A stretch of DNA of 64,000 bases, taken from the NCBI RefSeq assembly GCF_019320115.1, contig NC_089581.1, forward strand, positions 64,957,310 through 65,021,309, in the 5' to 3' direction. This stretch comes from Miscanthus floridulus. Its lineage: Eukaryota; Streptophyta; Magnoliopsida; Poales; Poaceae. The notes under the pieces are model-generated. The model was not told the origin of the DNA and ran no database searches. It was given only the letters and a program-made list of their open reading frames with translations. Positions 31,983 to 43,990 of the stretch are shown one piece after another (the first letter of the stretch is position 1; each line of letters begins with the position of its first letter). A program made the position numbers and the translations under genes.

Positions 31983-33224
31983 TGTCGGTTTCATAAATCC
32001 GGGGTCCTTTGGGGACCGGCTTCCACGCCAAGGCTCGGCCCAGAAGGATAGCCTTCTTTTCTTCTAGACAGGCCTGAGAGTCTAAATTCAACAGACCGAA
32101 GCACTCGCTTCAGGCCCTGGCCACCTTCGGCCCATCTTTCCGACCGGAGCACTAGCGCAGGCTCAGGCCAACTCCGAACGGCCTCTCCTATCGGAGCGCT
32201 AGCGTCAGGCTCCGACTGCCTTCGCACAGCCTCCACTCGGAAAGTCTGACCCGAGGACCGCCTCCAACTCCGACCCCGTGTCTCCAACCGGGGTTCAGAA
32301 AAGAACCCTGCCCATCGCTATTCTCCGACTGGCGCGCCAGAACCGACTAGGGACCATCCGACCGGGGACGCCCGCTCGGAAAGAACCAGAAGGCGTATGA
32401 AGGAAGGCAAGACGGGGCTCACAAGTCAAACCACGGCACCAGGCACCATACCCTGTGGAGCAGCACTTTACAACCGCCCTGCCACGAACAGTATTGAAGA
32501 CGCCGACATTTACCTCTACAGTATTGTAGGCGCCGGTCAAAACACCCGTACGGTAAGACCCCCCATGTGCCTCTGGACATCAACAGTATTGTGGGCGCCG
32601 GAATTCACCGTACCAGGTAAACGTGGTACAACCATGCCTCCAGTCGGCGAGACAACATTTTTGCAGGTACCGACATCCTCCAGTCTTGAAGAAAATAGCT
32701 CAACCTCCCACATGTACCTGACATTCTGCAGCGACATCAACAGTATTGCAGGCGCCCACCATTGTCCCATCCCCGTCGGCATGGGCAACAAGGCTTAGAA
32801 ACGTCCGTACTCTCTCTCCCTTTCACTTGTAAAGCCATCCCCTTCTTCTATAGAAGGGGATGTGCTCCCTCCAAACACAGGAGGTGAACCGGAGTCGACT
32901 TCTTCAAGTTCAGGTTCATTAGATCAATAGCTCGCAACCCCTCAAGCACACGCTTGGACACTTCGTTCATAGCATAGCTCCTATCAATCTTGGCCCTTCC
33001 GACCGGACCGATTGGACACCCCATCTCTCTCTCTCATTTGTAACCCCACTACAGACTTCGAGCACCTGGGCTCGGGAATAAAGTCACCGACCAACCCACA
33101 CTGGACATAGGGCACGTTGCCTGAACCAGTATAAATCCCGTGTCATTGAGTGCTAGGCCACCTCCGATCACAATGTGCAGCAAAACTATAAACATTTACT
33201 AATTGGTCACTTTCTGTACCGACA
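31983..33224 (+). repeat. Element B 5' LTR
   Basis: The 1242-bp LTR starts TGTCGGTTTCATAAA and ends GTACCGACA. It matches 41699-42390 over its first part. A perfect inverted repeat catccccttct / agaaggggatg at 32836-32862 surrounds the TATA-like tctatagaa, the likely core promoter. Confidence 0.9.
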
Positions 33225-33226
33225 GT

Positions 33227-33244
33227 TGGTGCCGTCCGTGGGGA
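33227..33244 (+). promoter_or_regulatory. Element B primer-binding site
   Basis: TGGTGCCGTCCGTGGGGA begins two bases after the LTR. It differs from the tRNA-Arg type site of A, C, D and E. The priming tRNA was not identified. Confidence 0.6.
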
Positions 33245-33279
33245 GGACGTTGTACGTTCAACACTTTTTTGGTAATCGG

Positions 33280-34830
33280 ATGGCCCATTTTTCCGCCACC
33301 CCCACCGTGGCGGGCTCGGGCGATACGATTTGCTTTGGCTCGATGGAATTCCCCGCACTCTCGCCCGCCGGGATGCGGGTTCCACCCGTCTTCGAGCCTT
33401 CCAAGGCCTTCCGCTTCGGAGGCCTAGACTTTGTCGCCGACCGGCTCGACGTACTCCACCTCCACGAGGAGGCATATGTTCTAGCACCCGTCGAAGGGGC
33501 ACCCTCCATCGACTCTGGGACGGGCGACATCGACGGCGCAACATCTGCGTTTCATTCCGAGCAAACTCTCTGCTCAAACCCCGCTATGAGTAATATACAT
33601 GCTGTTATTTACTTACTACATTCTATCTTCCGCCAAATACCCGGTGGGTTACCATTGTCCCCATCGCAACCGCCATACGGCCGGTTCCCCTATGGTCTCG
33701 TGTCTCCTGCAGACGCAGACGCCTGGGGGCTCCAGCGGATGCCAGCATCGCCCACTCTCACGTCTGAACTTGTGGGGATGGCGGGCTATGGTCCTAGCTG
33801 TCTTGACTTCATGGACAATGACGTCGGGAGTGACGACTCCAGCATCGACGACGTGGCACCAAGCCACCGTCCGTCCCGTGAGTGCGCTATGACGGACGCT
33901 CCAGAACGGCCACCTGGGGTAACGGAGTCCGCACGGACTCACGCCCCTCCAAGCCCTCAGGCGGAGACACCCGAGCTCACGCGCAAGCACGAGGAGGATC
34001 TACAACAACAGTGGCCGCATCAGCCACCAACTGCGCCAGCGCGCTCGACATACCACGCTGCGCCCCGCGTGCATAGACCGACGAACAGCGCCCGTCGGGT
34101 CCAACGCAACACTCCGAATAGGGGAACTGATCCCCTGTAGTTCGCTTGGGCCAGCCAAAACATTGCCGCTGCTGCAGTGCTCCTACGCAGCTTGTCCGAG
34201 CCGAATGACCCTCGTGAACAGGCGATCCACCGGAACCTCCAGGCACTGGTGGAGACCGCCGCCGTTCAACAAGCGGACAGCTCCGCATTGCGATGCCGAC
34301 TCACGACCTCGCTCCCTATCCGGGGAACAGAGACGCAGCAGGTGGGGCACTATGCCCTACCACCGTCGCAACCACCAAGTGTGGCACAGGAAGCCGCAAC
34401 GACACCTCATCTTGACTTGACGACTGCTTCGTGCCGACTACCCGTCTACGCACACCTCGGACCGAACCGAGGCACGCGCGGCGTCGACCGAAGTCCCAGC
34501 CCTGATAGCCCGGGGCCACTGACCTTCGCCCAACACCTCTAGCAAGCGCCGTTCCCACTGCGCTTCAACGGAGGCCACAACAAAGGAAAGGCCAAGCGCC
34601 AGGATCAAGACGAGGGCCCCTCCACTCAGAGGGGAAAAAAGAATAGAAAGAATCGTCGTCAACCGGCCAACTCCGCGTTGGTCGCCATGACTGATCATGC
34701 GGGCACGCCGCCCCATCAGGGCCCCTCCAGCCACTTCCACGAGCTCATGGAGAGTCCATGCACCAACCACGACTACCCCGTGAACCACTTCTACAAGGAC
34801 TGCCTGCTCCTCAAGCGCCTACTGAGGTAG
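33280..34830 (+). pseudogene. Element B shortened gag (no capsid core)
   Basis: A single frame of 516 codons is broken only by TAG at 34138 and 34540 and ends in TAG at 34828. The N-terminus (MAHFSATPTVAG, then CFGSMEFPAL) resembles element A gag. The middle holds IHRNLQALVETAA. After FAQHL..APFPLRF it jumps directly to a basic nucleocapsid-like stretch (KGKAKRQDQDEG, KKNRKNRR). The zinc-knuckle variant CTNHDYPVNHFYKDC follows. The capsid-like core seen in A (ELWLADYRLAC, WLEHLPP) is absent, so an internal in-frame deletion or a distinct non-autonomous gag design is likely. Confidence 0.75.
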
Positions 34831-35501
34831 GCTGGTAGGCTAAGAAAAAGAAGAAGGGGGCATAGCGGACAAGGATCCAAACGACTAAAGTGATCCGACC
34901 GGACACCTAACGACTGAAGGATAATGACGACGATGCTCTCACTAAGCACCTTGGAACAGCTACGTCATTTTCTTTTCCCCTAAGTTTCAGTCTTACCATT
35001 ATTTACTTAACGTATGCTCCTGTAAGAGCACCCTGACCCGAACGTTTTTCAGCTCGAGGTGCTCGGGGGCTCCACTAGGGGGCACTACTACCTCTCTGTT
35101 TTGTTTACTATTGTATGGAGAAATTCCTTCCTACCCTAACGAAGGGGTAGTTCATTCCTTTAATTTACCTTACGTAGCTTTGCTTTAAAAATTCTGACTG
35201 ATCGCACCCCGCTCTTTCCTACGGTTATGAACAGATGAGCCTCGTGGGCCACGCCCCGGGCTCACAAGGTCTCAATCTATGGAACAAACGGGCAGGTACG
35301 AGAAAGAAAGAACTAAAAAACAAAATTATGCTAAGGGAAAAACTAAGGAACGAAGGGGAACAAGCTTCCTCGAACGGAGTGACTCCATCGCAGAAAATAA
35401 AATACCATTATAACTGTTAAGCTCACGAACGTTTTATACGGGGGCTTCCCTCACAAGCTTAAAACTATCTACTTCCACTAAACTACTATTATTTTTACAT
35501 G
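34831..35501. other. Element B spacer, no gene seen
   Basis: In the full-length relatives, pol would start here. The sequence passes from a purine-rich stretch (aagaaaaagaagaaggggg) into AT-rich non-coding DNA. No trace of pol was recognised in any frame. Confidence 0.65.
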
Positions 35502-38500
35502 CTACTGGGCCGGCCCGGCGACATCCGACGAAGGTGCAACCGACGAAGGCGCGAGCTGCTTACTTCCCGACGGTAGGGCATCCGGCTCGGCCAAGATCGG
35601 AGCGACATTCACCTCCGACCCAGGCTCCTCGCCATCCGAGAGCCCTGCAGCATCCTCTCCACACGCGCTTTTGGCCAGGTCTTCACGGCGGACGTCCATC
35701 ACCCACTCGGCGGAGACTTGGTCTGCCACCGATCGCGCATACGGCAGCAAGCTCTCCCCAATGGACTGGATGTCCGCCATGCTCATGCCTTCAGCGTATC
35801 CGCTCTAGATGGTGGCGAAGTCCAGGTGCGGATGGTGCGTCCCCACCGCGGTCAGCACCCCTGACGCTCCGTAGAACAGCTCAGACCTAATAAGATCTCG
35901 AACCTCCCCCGGGACCTCCGCCAGCTGGACAGCGGGTGCGCTGGTGCTCGGCGCCGACCCAAAGATCTCCGAAACAACGTGCTGGGCAACATTGCGAATC
36001 TGGTCAAGATCCCCCTCAAGAGCACGACACTCCTCACGGGACTTGGCCAGCTCCTCCGTATTCTGGCCAAGCATCGCCTTGGTCGTCTCTAGGTCCTGCT
36101 CTAGCACCTCCACTTTTCTGCCCAGCTCTGTGAGAACAGCAACGAGCTCAGAAATAGGCTGAGGGAAAAGCCAACTCAACAAAAAACAAAAAGGGTACAT
36201 ACCGGCGTGAGAAGCCTCAAGGGTGGAGAGATCCTCCGCTTGCCGAGCCACCTGCTCACGCAGCCGGGCACTCGCGTCCTCCGTCTCCATCACCCGGCCC
36301 CGGAGCACGAGCACCTCTCGATCCGCCTCTGACCGGGCCCTCCACTCCACCTCCAAGGCCTTCTCCGCTGACTCTAGGGCAGCGCGCTCTGGATCAAGGG
36401 CCGCCAAAGCCTCCTAAAGCGCCACCTTGGTGTTCACCAGGGACGCCCACAACTCCGCCTTAGTCTTCGCCTGGTGGGCCCTTTCCGCCTTAAGCCCTTG
36501 CTCGGCCACAGTCGCCCGCTCCTCCGCACGCTGCCCCTCCGCCCTTGCCGCGGCCGCCTCGACCATCTGGTCCTGGGCCTTGCGGCAAGCGAACTCCACT
36601 CGACGCTCGAGCTCGGCCATCCGAGCGTACTCCGACCGGAGGAAGTGGGACTTGTGGGACGACGTCTTCCTTATTTCCTACAAAAGGCAAGCACACTAAA
36701 AACGACCAACAACGGATCCAAAGGGTAAAGGACAAGCACCAAAAACTCACCTTCGCCACGAGCTGCATGTCGCCCTCAACCAACTGCCAGGCAAACAGAG
36801 CCTGCTTCTGGGCGCTTTCAAGCTGCATAGTTAGCTTGGTGAGTTCTGATACCGCGATGTGCCCTTGCCCCCCAAAGATGTCCCAGAGCTGACACTCCCG
36901 GGAGTCCCAGAGGACGAACCATGCGTTCGCTGGGTGCTCAGGGCAGGGCCACTCTAGGTCACCCTCCGGCACCTCGCTGGAGGGCCCAGCCTCCAAACAT
37001 GCCACCGCCAGGTCCCGCGGCGACACCACCAGCCCGCCAGAGGTCCCAGCCACTGACTAGACCACCGCTAGGCCCCATAACGGCACCAACGGCTCCACCA
37101 TGACATCACTGGTGGGTTGCCGCAACGGCACCGATGGCTCCACCGGGACATTCGCCTCATCATCAGACGGGATCTCCACCACCTCGTTGGCCTGGGCCGC
37201 CGCCGAGCTTCCCGACCCTGTCCCAGCCATGTCTTCCCCCGGTGCCTTCGGCTCCGATGGTAAGGGCGAGCCGCGCGACCCTCTACCTGGCAAGGCAGGA
37301 AGCTCGGTATCCCTTGCCTCCGCCACGAGAGTCACCTCCGATGCCACCATCGCCATCGGCACCGGGATCACCGCTAACACTGATGCCATAGCCACCGCCT
37401 CATCAATAGCCAAACCGAAGGGCACCATCCCCAGAACGGAAGGTCTTGCCGCCATGACACGCTGCAAAACGGGCTTCTAGGTCTCCTGCATGGTAGTCGA
37501 GGCAATACTCATCCCCGGCATCCCTAGGCCACTGACGGAAGGTATGGGTTAGTCACACTCCAAAAACTCAACCAGCAAAGAACCAAAAGGAAATGGAGAA
37601 AGACATACCGGGTGGCGAGCGGCACAACTCTGAAGGCTGACCCCGACCTTGACACGCCTGCGCGTCAAGGACCACTCCTGGACCGCGACCCACGCTCCTT
37701 TACTTCGGTAGGGGGCAAAGTTGTCCCTACTGGCTCCTACCCGACCTGCGGGTCATCCCGACCCCTAGCTTGGGAATCCTCGACCGGAGCAATAGGAGTA
37801 GTATTATCCGACTATGACTCACGCGGCACACATGCTCCAGTCCACCCCTCAGATCGCCCGGCATGCTTGACTGCGCCCGCAGTAGGCAGGTCCTCCACCC
37901 GTCGTGGGTCATGCGACGGCACTAGTCCAAGTGACGCGCGGGTGTTAGTCCGCCCCTTAGCAAATCGCCCACCTTGCTCTGCCATGTCCACGATAGGTGG
38001 GGACGGGGCCGGCAATGCTGCCAAGGGACACGGTGACCACGTCTGCTTCGATGCTCGCTCACCAATGATGTTCGCGCTCGCTACGTGCTTCCTCGATGAG
38101 GGATCCGCCGCACGACGTGTGGCCACCAGCGGACGACATCGCGGTATCGCGACGCTCCGCCAAGGTCGCAACGACCCCCCCGCTCTCCTCCTCACTGGAG
38201 AAGACCATATCATCCAGATTCGTAGGATCATCTAACACAAGTTCTGACTTGACATCGCTCCTACATTCCCCAACCCTCGTGCACCGAATGATCTCCTGCT
38301 CCTCCTGCTTCCGCAGGATCTCCTTATTCTTTTTCTTCTTCCGAGCCTCGGCCGCCTTCTTCTAAGCGGTCTGTCGAGCCACACCTTCCGGTCCCTTGGG
38401 AAGGTGTGGTCAGGACTTATACCTCCCAAGCCCCTACAGAACGGATGAACTAGATCAAAGAAATAGTAAAGAGCAAAGAAGAAGCACAAACAAAAACAAG

Positions 38501-39372
38501 GGAACGCACCAGTGTGGACGCGGTCGAGGCGTTGAGCGGTATGGGTTTTCCTACAACCGTCTCCCTAGGCCTCAGCTGCAGCACCCGGTCGATGCAACTC
38601 TAGACCTCGTCATCCAACAACTCCTGGCAATGCACAGTTCAGGTCCGATCGGCCGCCGTACTCCCACATCGGCTGCATCCTCTCCGCCAACGGCGTAATC
38701 TGGCGGTGGTAGAGGGTATAGAACACCCGCACTCCATCAAGGCCGCACCTCATGAGCTTTCAGAGCTCCTCTTCGATGGCCTCCACCTTGTGCCTCTCCT
38801 TATGGCCGCAACCCCATGACCAGCTTTCCCTCTCCTCCGGCCTCCTACCGATAAACATCAGGAATGGCGCAGCCTCTGGGTTCCTGATGTAGAACCACTC
38901 CCTGTGCCACCCCTGGTTGGAACTACAAGGGGTGTACGTAGGGTACAAACTTCCTACGCTCGGCTTCCTCTGAAGGGCGAAACCCCCACCGGCACAACCT
39001 CAACCGAGCTCCCTGCCGTTAAGGTCCTCCTAGAGAAGAACCGCCAGAAGAGATCCATGTGCGGCACCATCCCAAAGAAAGCCTTGTACATGGTGATGAA
39101 ACTGGCGATATGCAGCACCCCGTCGGATTGAGGTGTTGCAGCTCCAAATCCCACTCATTAAGGAGCCTGCGCAGAAACTAGTGCACAGGGTATCCCAGCC
39201 CGCGCTCATGAAAGGTAAGGAAGGACACCACCTCACCGGGACGAGGTCATGGGAACTCCTCTCCCCCAGGGACCCTCTAGTGTGCCACCTCATGCGGTGG
39301 TAGAAAACCCTTCTCGACAAAAGACTCCAGCACCGACTTCCTCATGGTGGACGACCTCCAGTCCGACATCTT
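35502..39372 (-). pseudogene. Element B antisense gene: PF04195-like protein with coiled coil, broken
   Basis: The chosen start is the ATG at 39372 (MSDWRSSTMRKS). The N-terminal domain reads FHERGLGYPVH, FLRRLLNEWDLELQHLNP and, after a one-base frameshift near 39150, GVLHIASFITMYKAFFG. At 38948-38760 lies GWHREWFYIRNPEAAPF, matching the DWYKKWFYIRKE segment of element D. The 37053-36751 exon (VLWDSRECQLWDIFG) is followed by an intron at 36750-36678, a coiled-coil exon (36677-36203), an intron at 36202-36128 and the last exon. The C-terminal VRDLIRSELFYGASGVLTAVG corresponds to the C-terminal segment of A. TAG stops occur at 39277, 36414 and 35805 and a TGA at about 39254. Exons between 38700 and 37060 are not resolved. 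Confidence 0.62.
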
Positions 39373-40907
39373 GCTCCGGCTTGCAAAAAGGATCAGTGAG
39401 TTCTCCTCTTCCCCCTCGCTCTCTCCCCTTCCTTTCCTAGGAACCTCCGTAGCTCTTCGGGATGCTCTCAACGAAGAGAAAAAAGAAAGGCGGCGGCAGC
39501 AGGCGATGAATAGGCAAAAGAACGAGGCGAACACCCTCTCTCTTCTCTCCTACTTAAAGGAGGGGGAGCAGCGGTTTGGAAAGGACGTGCTGATCGGGAA
39601 GGCGAAGCGGTGGGGCGAGAAACCCTCTCTCTCTCTTTCCATTTAATGCAGATGGGACGCCCCCTGACCGACGGGACGTGCCTAGTGCGACAAAATGACT
39701 CCTGATCAGGCAGGACATGACTAGGATATGGCCCACCACTACCGCACGACCAACCACTATCGCACATCGGGCATGAAAACCAAAGCACCACCGCACACGG
39801 ATGACTCCTCGTCTCCCTAGGCTAGACCTAGAGAGATCCAACAGCAAAATCTCCGTTGGGAGAAATTAGCCGGACTCCTGAGTCGATCGTTTCACTCAGG
39901 ATAAGCACCTGAGATACAGGTCCCGGTCAGACATCTCTGAACTAAAGCTCTCTGAACCCCGTCTCTCAAGTCACCAAGGTAAGCATGTGTTCATTAAAAC
40001 AAAATTGTTCACACAAGGGCTAACCCACGATTGACAAGCACAGGTCCCAGTCAGACCTGGAGAGATCCAACATCGAGATCTCCACCAAGAGAGATCAACC
40101 GGCCTCCTGAGTCGATCGATTCACTCAGGATAAGCACCAGGACACAGGTAGGAAGCAAAGGGATGCCCCATGTGGGCCACGCTGACTCTGTCCCGAATGA
40201 CGAGCTTGGGTCCTGGTCGGACATTTCCGACAGAAGCTCTCTAAGCCCTGTCACTCGAAACTATCAAAGGTAAACATTGTAAAACCCCCTCTATTTCTTT
40301 ATAATCATTTCATACATCCATATGCACATTTCATACCATATGCCTGAACCCCCTGGATAGTTAGGGCATGAACCGCCCGGGGGCTCAGGAACTAAGCATC
40401 GCACGTGCAGCGAAATGCACCAGAACGCTCCATGTTGCGCCATGGAGCGGTGGCTTGCCTCATTCGATATGAGCACCCGAAACAGAGCCAGGGGAGAAAA
40501 CCATAGATGAGCACCGTGCGGCCTTCGCCCGGTCTAGCAAACCGGGTCATCTCAACCTTCTCATTCGATCCTAAACCTCTCACCAAGCCCACAGAATCTC
40601 CATCGAGGGGAGGCCATTAGGCCACCCGGGTCGGTCTCTGGAATGACCTAGGCATCTACCGAGCTGTAGGTAAAGGAGTAGTGGAATGCCACAAGAGGGC
40701 TATGCCTACCCCGTCATGAACGATGGACCTAGATTCTGCTCGATCACACCCGTTAGCGAGCTCACCGAGATAGTCTTTGAGCCCGAGCGATCGGGACAGG
40801 CAATGAAACTCAGGCCCTCCGGTTGTGAGGAACCGGATGGGGTAGCGCAAAACGACTCACACCAACCCCCGCGAAGGCCCGACAGGGCTCGGGGGCTCAA
40901 ATGCCAA
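39373..40907. other. Element B spacer upstream of the antisense gene
   Basis: It contains ctgcattaaatgg (minus, about 39640-39652), a TATA-like candidate for the antisense gene. It also has a degenerate direct repeat, with cctgagtcgatcg.ttcactcaggataagcacc at about 39877 and about 40107. No other gene is seen. Confidence 0.5.
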
Positions 40908-41160
40908 GGGACCGCGACTCCAAACTCGCGTCGACTGGACCGGCGACATCCGGCTATGGCTCTTGGGACCGCGACTCCTAAACTCACGTCGATGGGATAG
41001 GCGACATCTAGCTATGGCTCTTGGGACCATGACTCCTAAACTCGCGTCGACGGGATAGGCGACATCCGGCTACGGCTCTTGGGACCGTGACTCCTAAACT
41101 CGCGTCGACATGATCGACGACATCCGGCTACGGCTCCTGGGACCGCGACTCCTAAACTCA
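40908..41160. repeat. 58-bp tandem repeat in element B
   Basis: gggaccgcgactcctaaactc..gcgacatccggctatggctctt recurs at 40908, 40965, 41023, 41081 and 41139. It lies between the antisense gene start and the 3' LTR, the same position as the arrays of A and D. Confidence 0.9.
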
Positions 41161-41479
41161 CATAACGGCTTCCTGAACTAACTAAACTAACTCTCTCAAT
41201 CCACGGCGTGCACCGACGCCTAGGTCCATTCGCAAACTCCGCCTCACCCGATCCCGCGGTACGCATCGATGCCAAAAGATCAGTGAGCTCTGACACAACC
41301 GAACCGAGCTATCTCCACCCATGGCGCGCACCAACGCCAGGGTCCGTTCATGACTTCGACTCACCCGATCCCACGGCACGCAACGACACCGTGGTTAAAC
41401 AATATCCATCTCAAACTAAAAAAACATGCATACACGCCAACTGAGACAACACAACTAGCCGGTTCGGCCCAAACCGCCT

Positions 41480-41698
41480 GGGGCTCGGGGGCTACACCCG
41501 CGGGTGCGCTCGCACGCACCCACTGACAAATAGAGAAACATCCTCCTTGACAAACTCAGAAGCACCCCCAAGCCAGTTCAGCATGAACTGCCCGGGGGCT
41601 CAGGGGCTACACCCATGGGTGCGCTCGCGTGCACCCACCGGCAAGACAAAAATCCCCCAGACAATTCTACCCGAATCGCTCGGGGGCTCAGGGACTCC
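41480..41698 (+). promoter_or_regulatory. Element B polypurine tract and duplicated hairpin motif
   Basis: GGGGCTCGGGGGCTACACCC plus a GGGTGCG / CGCACCC hairpin lies at 41481-41521. A second GGGGGCTCAGGGGCTACACCC-type copy with hairpin GGGTGCG / TGCACCC ends at 41636. A third G-run, CTCGGGGGCTCAGGGACTCC, directly abuts the 3' LTR at 41699 and is the presumed PPT. Confidence 0.6.
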
Positions 41699-42390
41699 TG
41701 TCGGCTTCATAAACCCAGGGTCCCTTGGGGACCGGCTTCCACACCAAGGCTCGGCCTAGGAGGACGACCTTCTTTTCTTCTAGACCATCCCGAGAGTCTA
41801 AATTCAATAGACCAGAGCACTCGCTTCAGGCCCTGGCCACCTTCGGCCCATCTTTCTGACCGGAGCGCTAGCGTAGGCTCAGGCCAACTCCGAACGGCCT
41901 CTCCGATCAGAGCGCTAGCGTCAGGCTCCGACTGCCTTCGCACGGCCTCCACTCGGAAAGTCTGACCCGAGGACCACCTCCGACTCCGACCCCATGTCTC
42001 CAATCGGGGTTTAGAAAAGAACCCTGCCCATCACTATTCTCCGACTGGCACGCCAGAACCAACTGGGGACCATCCGACCAGGGACGCCCACTCAGAAAGA
42101 ACCAGAAGGCGTACGAAGGAAGGCAAGATGGGGCTCACAAGTCAAACCACGGCACTAGGGACCATACCCTACGGAGCAGCACTTTACAACTACCCAGCCA
42201 TGAACAGTATTGTAGGCGCCAACATTTACCACTATAGTATTGTAGGCGCCAGTCAAAACACCTGTACGGTAAGACCCCCCATGTGCCTCTAGGCATCAAC
42301 AGTATTGTGGGCGCCGGAATTCACCGTACCAGGTAAACATGGTACAACCATGCCTCCAGTCAGTGAGACAGCATTTTTGTAGGTACCGAC
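41699..42390 (+). repeat. Element B 3' LTR, truncated by element C
   Basis: It matches 31983-32674 closely and breaks off after GGTACCGAC, where element C begins. Confidence 0.9.
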
Positions 42391-43277
42391 TGTGGGGGAT
42401 ATACCCCTAGGTACCAGAAGATGGTACATTGGCCGCACCATCCGAGGTGGCCCAGCCCATAAGATCAAGGCGTGTACAGTAAGATTACAAATTGTACTAG
42501 ATATTGTAATAGTACCAAATATGATACTTTACTTGTAACCCTCCTCCTCTAGACTATATAAGGAGAGGCAGGTGTCCCCCTTAGGGAGGACAATCGATCA
42601 ACACCTCAATTAATATAGAATAATGAGACACAGGACGTAGGTATTACGCCAACACGGCGGTCGAACCTATATAAATCTTGTGTCTATTGCCTCTGTAACC
42701 ATCTGGTTCCTGATTACATGCACTGTCTACCGATAATCTACCACCACGGGCACCCCCCTCGGTGGACTGCCGACCATATTTTGTCGACAGTGGCGCGCTA
42801 GGTAGGGGTCCCCTTTTAGGGGTTGTGTGTGCTGATCTTCCAATGAATCAGATGGCAATTTTCTTCATCAACATCATCCATGGTGACCTGGCTTCTGACA
42901 ACATTGACGCTCATGCCGGCCCTCATCGTCGACTGCTCATCGTGGTCCCATGCCTTGTCAGCGCATCGACAGCTTGCTGCAGGTCCCATTTGCCAACAAT
43001 ATCCGCGGCTCTACGATCCGATCTATAGAACCGTAAAGGCCTTGAAAATTTGCATGTATTCATGCATGATGGAAAGATGCGGCCCAACAAATCCAAGTTC
43101 GATCGGCAAGCACCAATGGAGAAAGCTGTCGTTGGGAATTTCACCGAGAAGCAAAAAGGACAGTCTTGAGACGTCAACAGCTCATACACATGCAAGACAT
43201 AGAACAAGCTCGGGACTCCTACTCCAGCATCAAGACTACACGGATCCACTATTCGTACGTGTATACGTCTTCCACAA
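42391..43277 (+). mobile_element. Element C: 5' LTR, PBS and leader of a Gypsy element
   Basis: The LTR at 42391-42789 (399 bp) starts TGTGGGGGATATACCCC and ends TTTGTCGACA, with a TATATAAG box at 42555. The PBS TGGCGCGCTAGGTAGGG lies at 42791-42807 (tRNA-Arg type). A gag-leader-like region with ATG at 42844 (MNQMAIFFINIIH) has no extended open gag. The sequence is cut by element D at 43278. The part at 56244-57608 may be its continuation. LTR ends resemble those of D, so the two families are related. Confidence 0.75.
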
Positions 43278-43749
43278 TGTCGACGAAATATGGTCGGCAA
43301 TCTATCTAGGGGTATGCCTAAGGTAGTAGATTGTCGGCAAATAGATGCGCAAGCCACAAAACAAGACGGTGATGCAAGACAGACACGAGGTTTTATCCAG
43401 GTTCGGCCGCCAAAAAGGCGTAATACCTACGTCCTGCGTCTGATTGTATTACTGTATGTCAATGAGAGATGTTTCTTAGAGGGGTCCCCTGCCCACCTTA
43501 TATAGTCCAGGGGGCAGGGTTACAGATCTGGAAACTAATCCTAGCCAGTTACAATTGCCATAGGTGGCCGAATAAGGATTCCTATTCTAACCGACCAGGA
43601 TCTTGCTTGATTGCCAAATCTGTCTTGACTCCTTACGCGAGACTCCGAACAGGTTGGCCGGGCCATGCGTCATCTTTTGGTGGACTGGACCCTCTGATCT
43701 GGGCTGGCCCAAGCCTAGCCATAAGGGTATAGGGGTTAATACCCCCATA
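43278..43749 (-). repeat. Element D 3' LTR (left copy)
   Basis: 472 bp, from TGTCGACGAAAT to TACCCCCATA on the plus strand. A tatatag (minus TATATAAG) lies at about 43500. The same-length partner is 55772-56243, and differences are scattered and mostly transitions. Confidence 0.92.
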
Positions 43750-43990
43750 GCTAGTCCCTGAGCACCATGTATTATGCTGCGACATGCCGTTTTAACCTTC
43801 TCCGAACATTGAGGCTTGAGTTCTTGACATCTCTAACCACCGTATTCAATCGGAGAAGTAGGTTGTCCGAAGAATGTGTGGTGCTCTTAAGAAAAAAGAA
43901 AAAGATTTCCATCTTGGGAAGTGTGCCCACTTATATTTCTGAAAAGAAGTGTAAGTGCGTCTTGAAGCGTAGCGTCCTTGATCATCAGAG

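Larger units (their letters stand above)
31983..42390 (+). mobile_element. Element B: Tat-like LTR retrotransposon lacking pol, 3' LTR interrupted
   Basis: The 5' LTR (31983-33224) is followed by a primer-binding site, a shortened gag (33280-34830) and an antisense gene (39372 down to 35502). A spacer with repeats, a polypurine tract and the first 692 bp of the 3' LTR (41699-42390) follow. No protease, RT, RNase H or integrase sequence is found anywhere between gag and the 3' LTR. Element C is inserted after the bases ACCGAC of the 3' LTR, so about 550 bp of that LTR should lie outside the window. The expected 5-bp flank of B on the left is TAATC. This is a non-autonomous element. Confidence 0.85.

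Noticed and set aside
34831..35501. Hidden pol remnants in element B
   Set aside because: I looked for YVDD/YMDD, DGG, GDS and VER contexts on both strands between gag and the 3' LTR and saw none.
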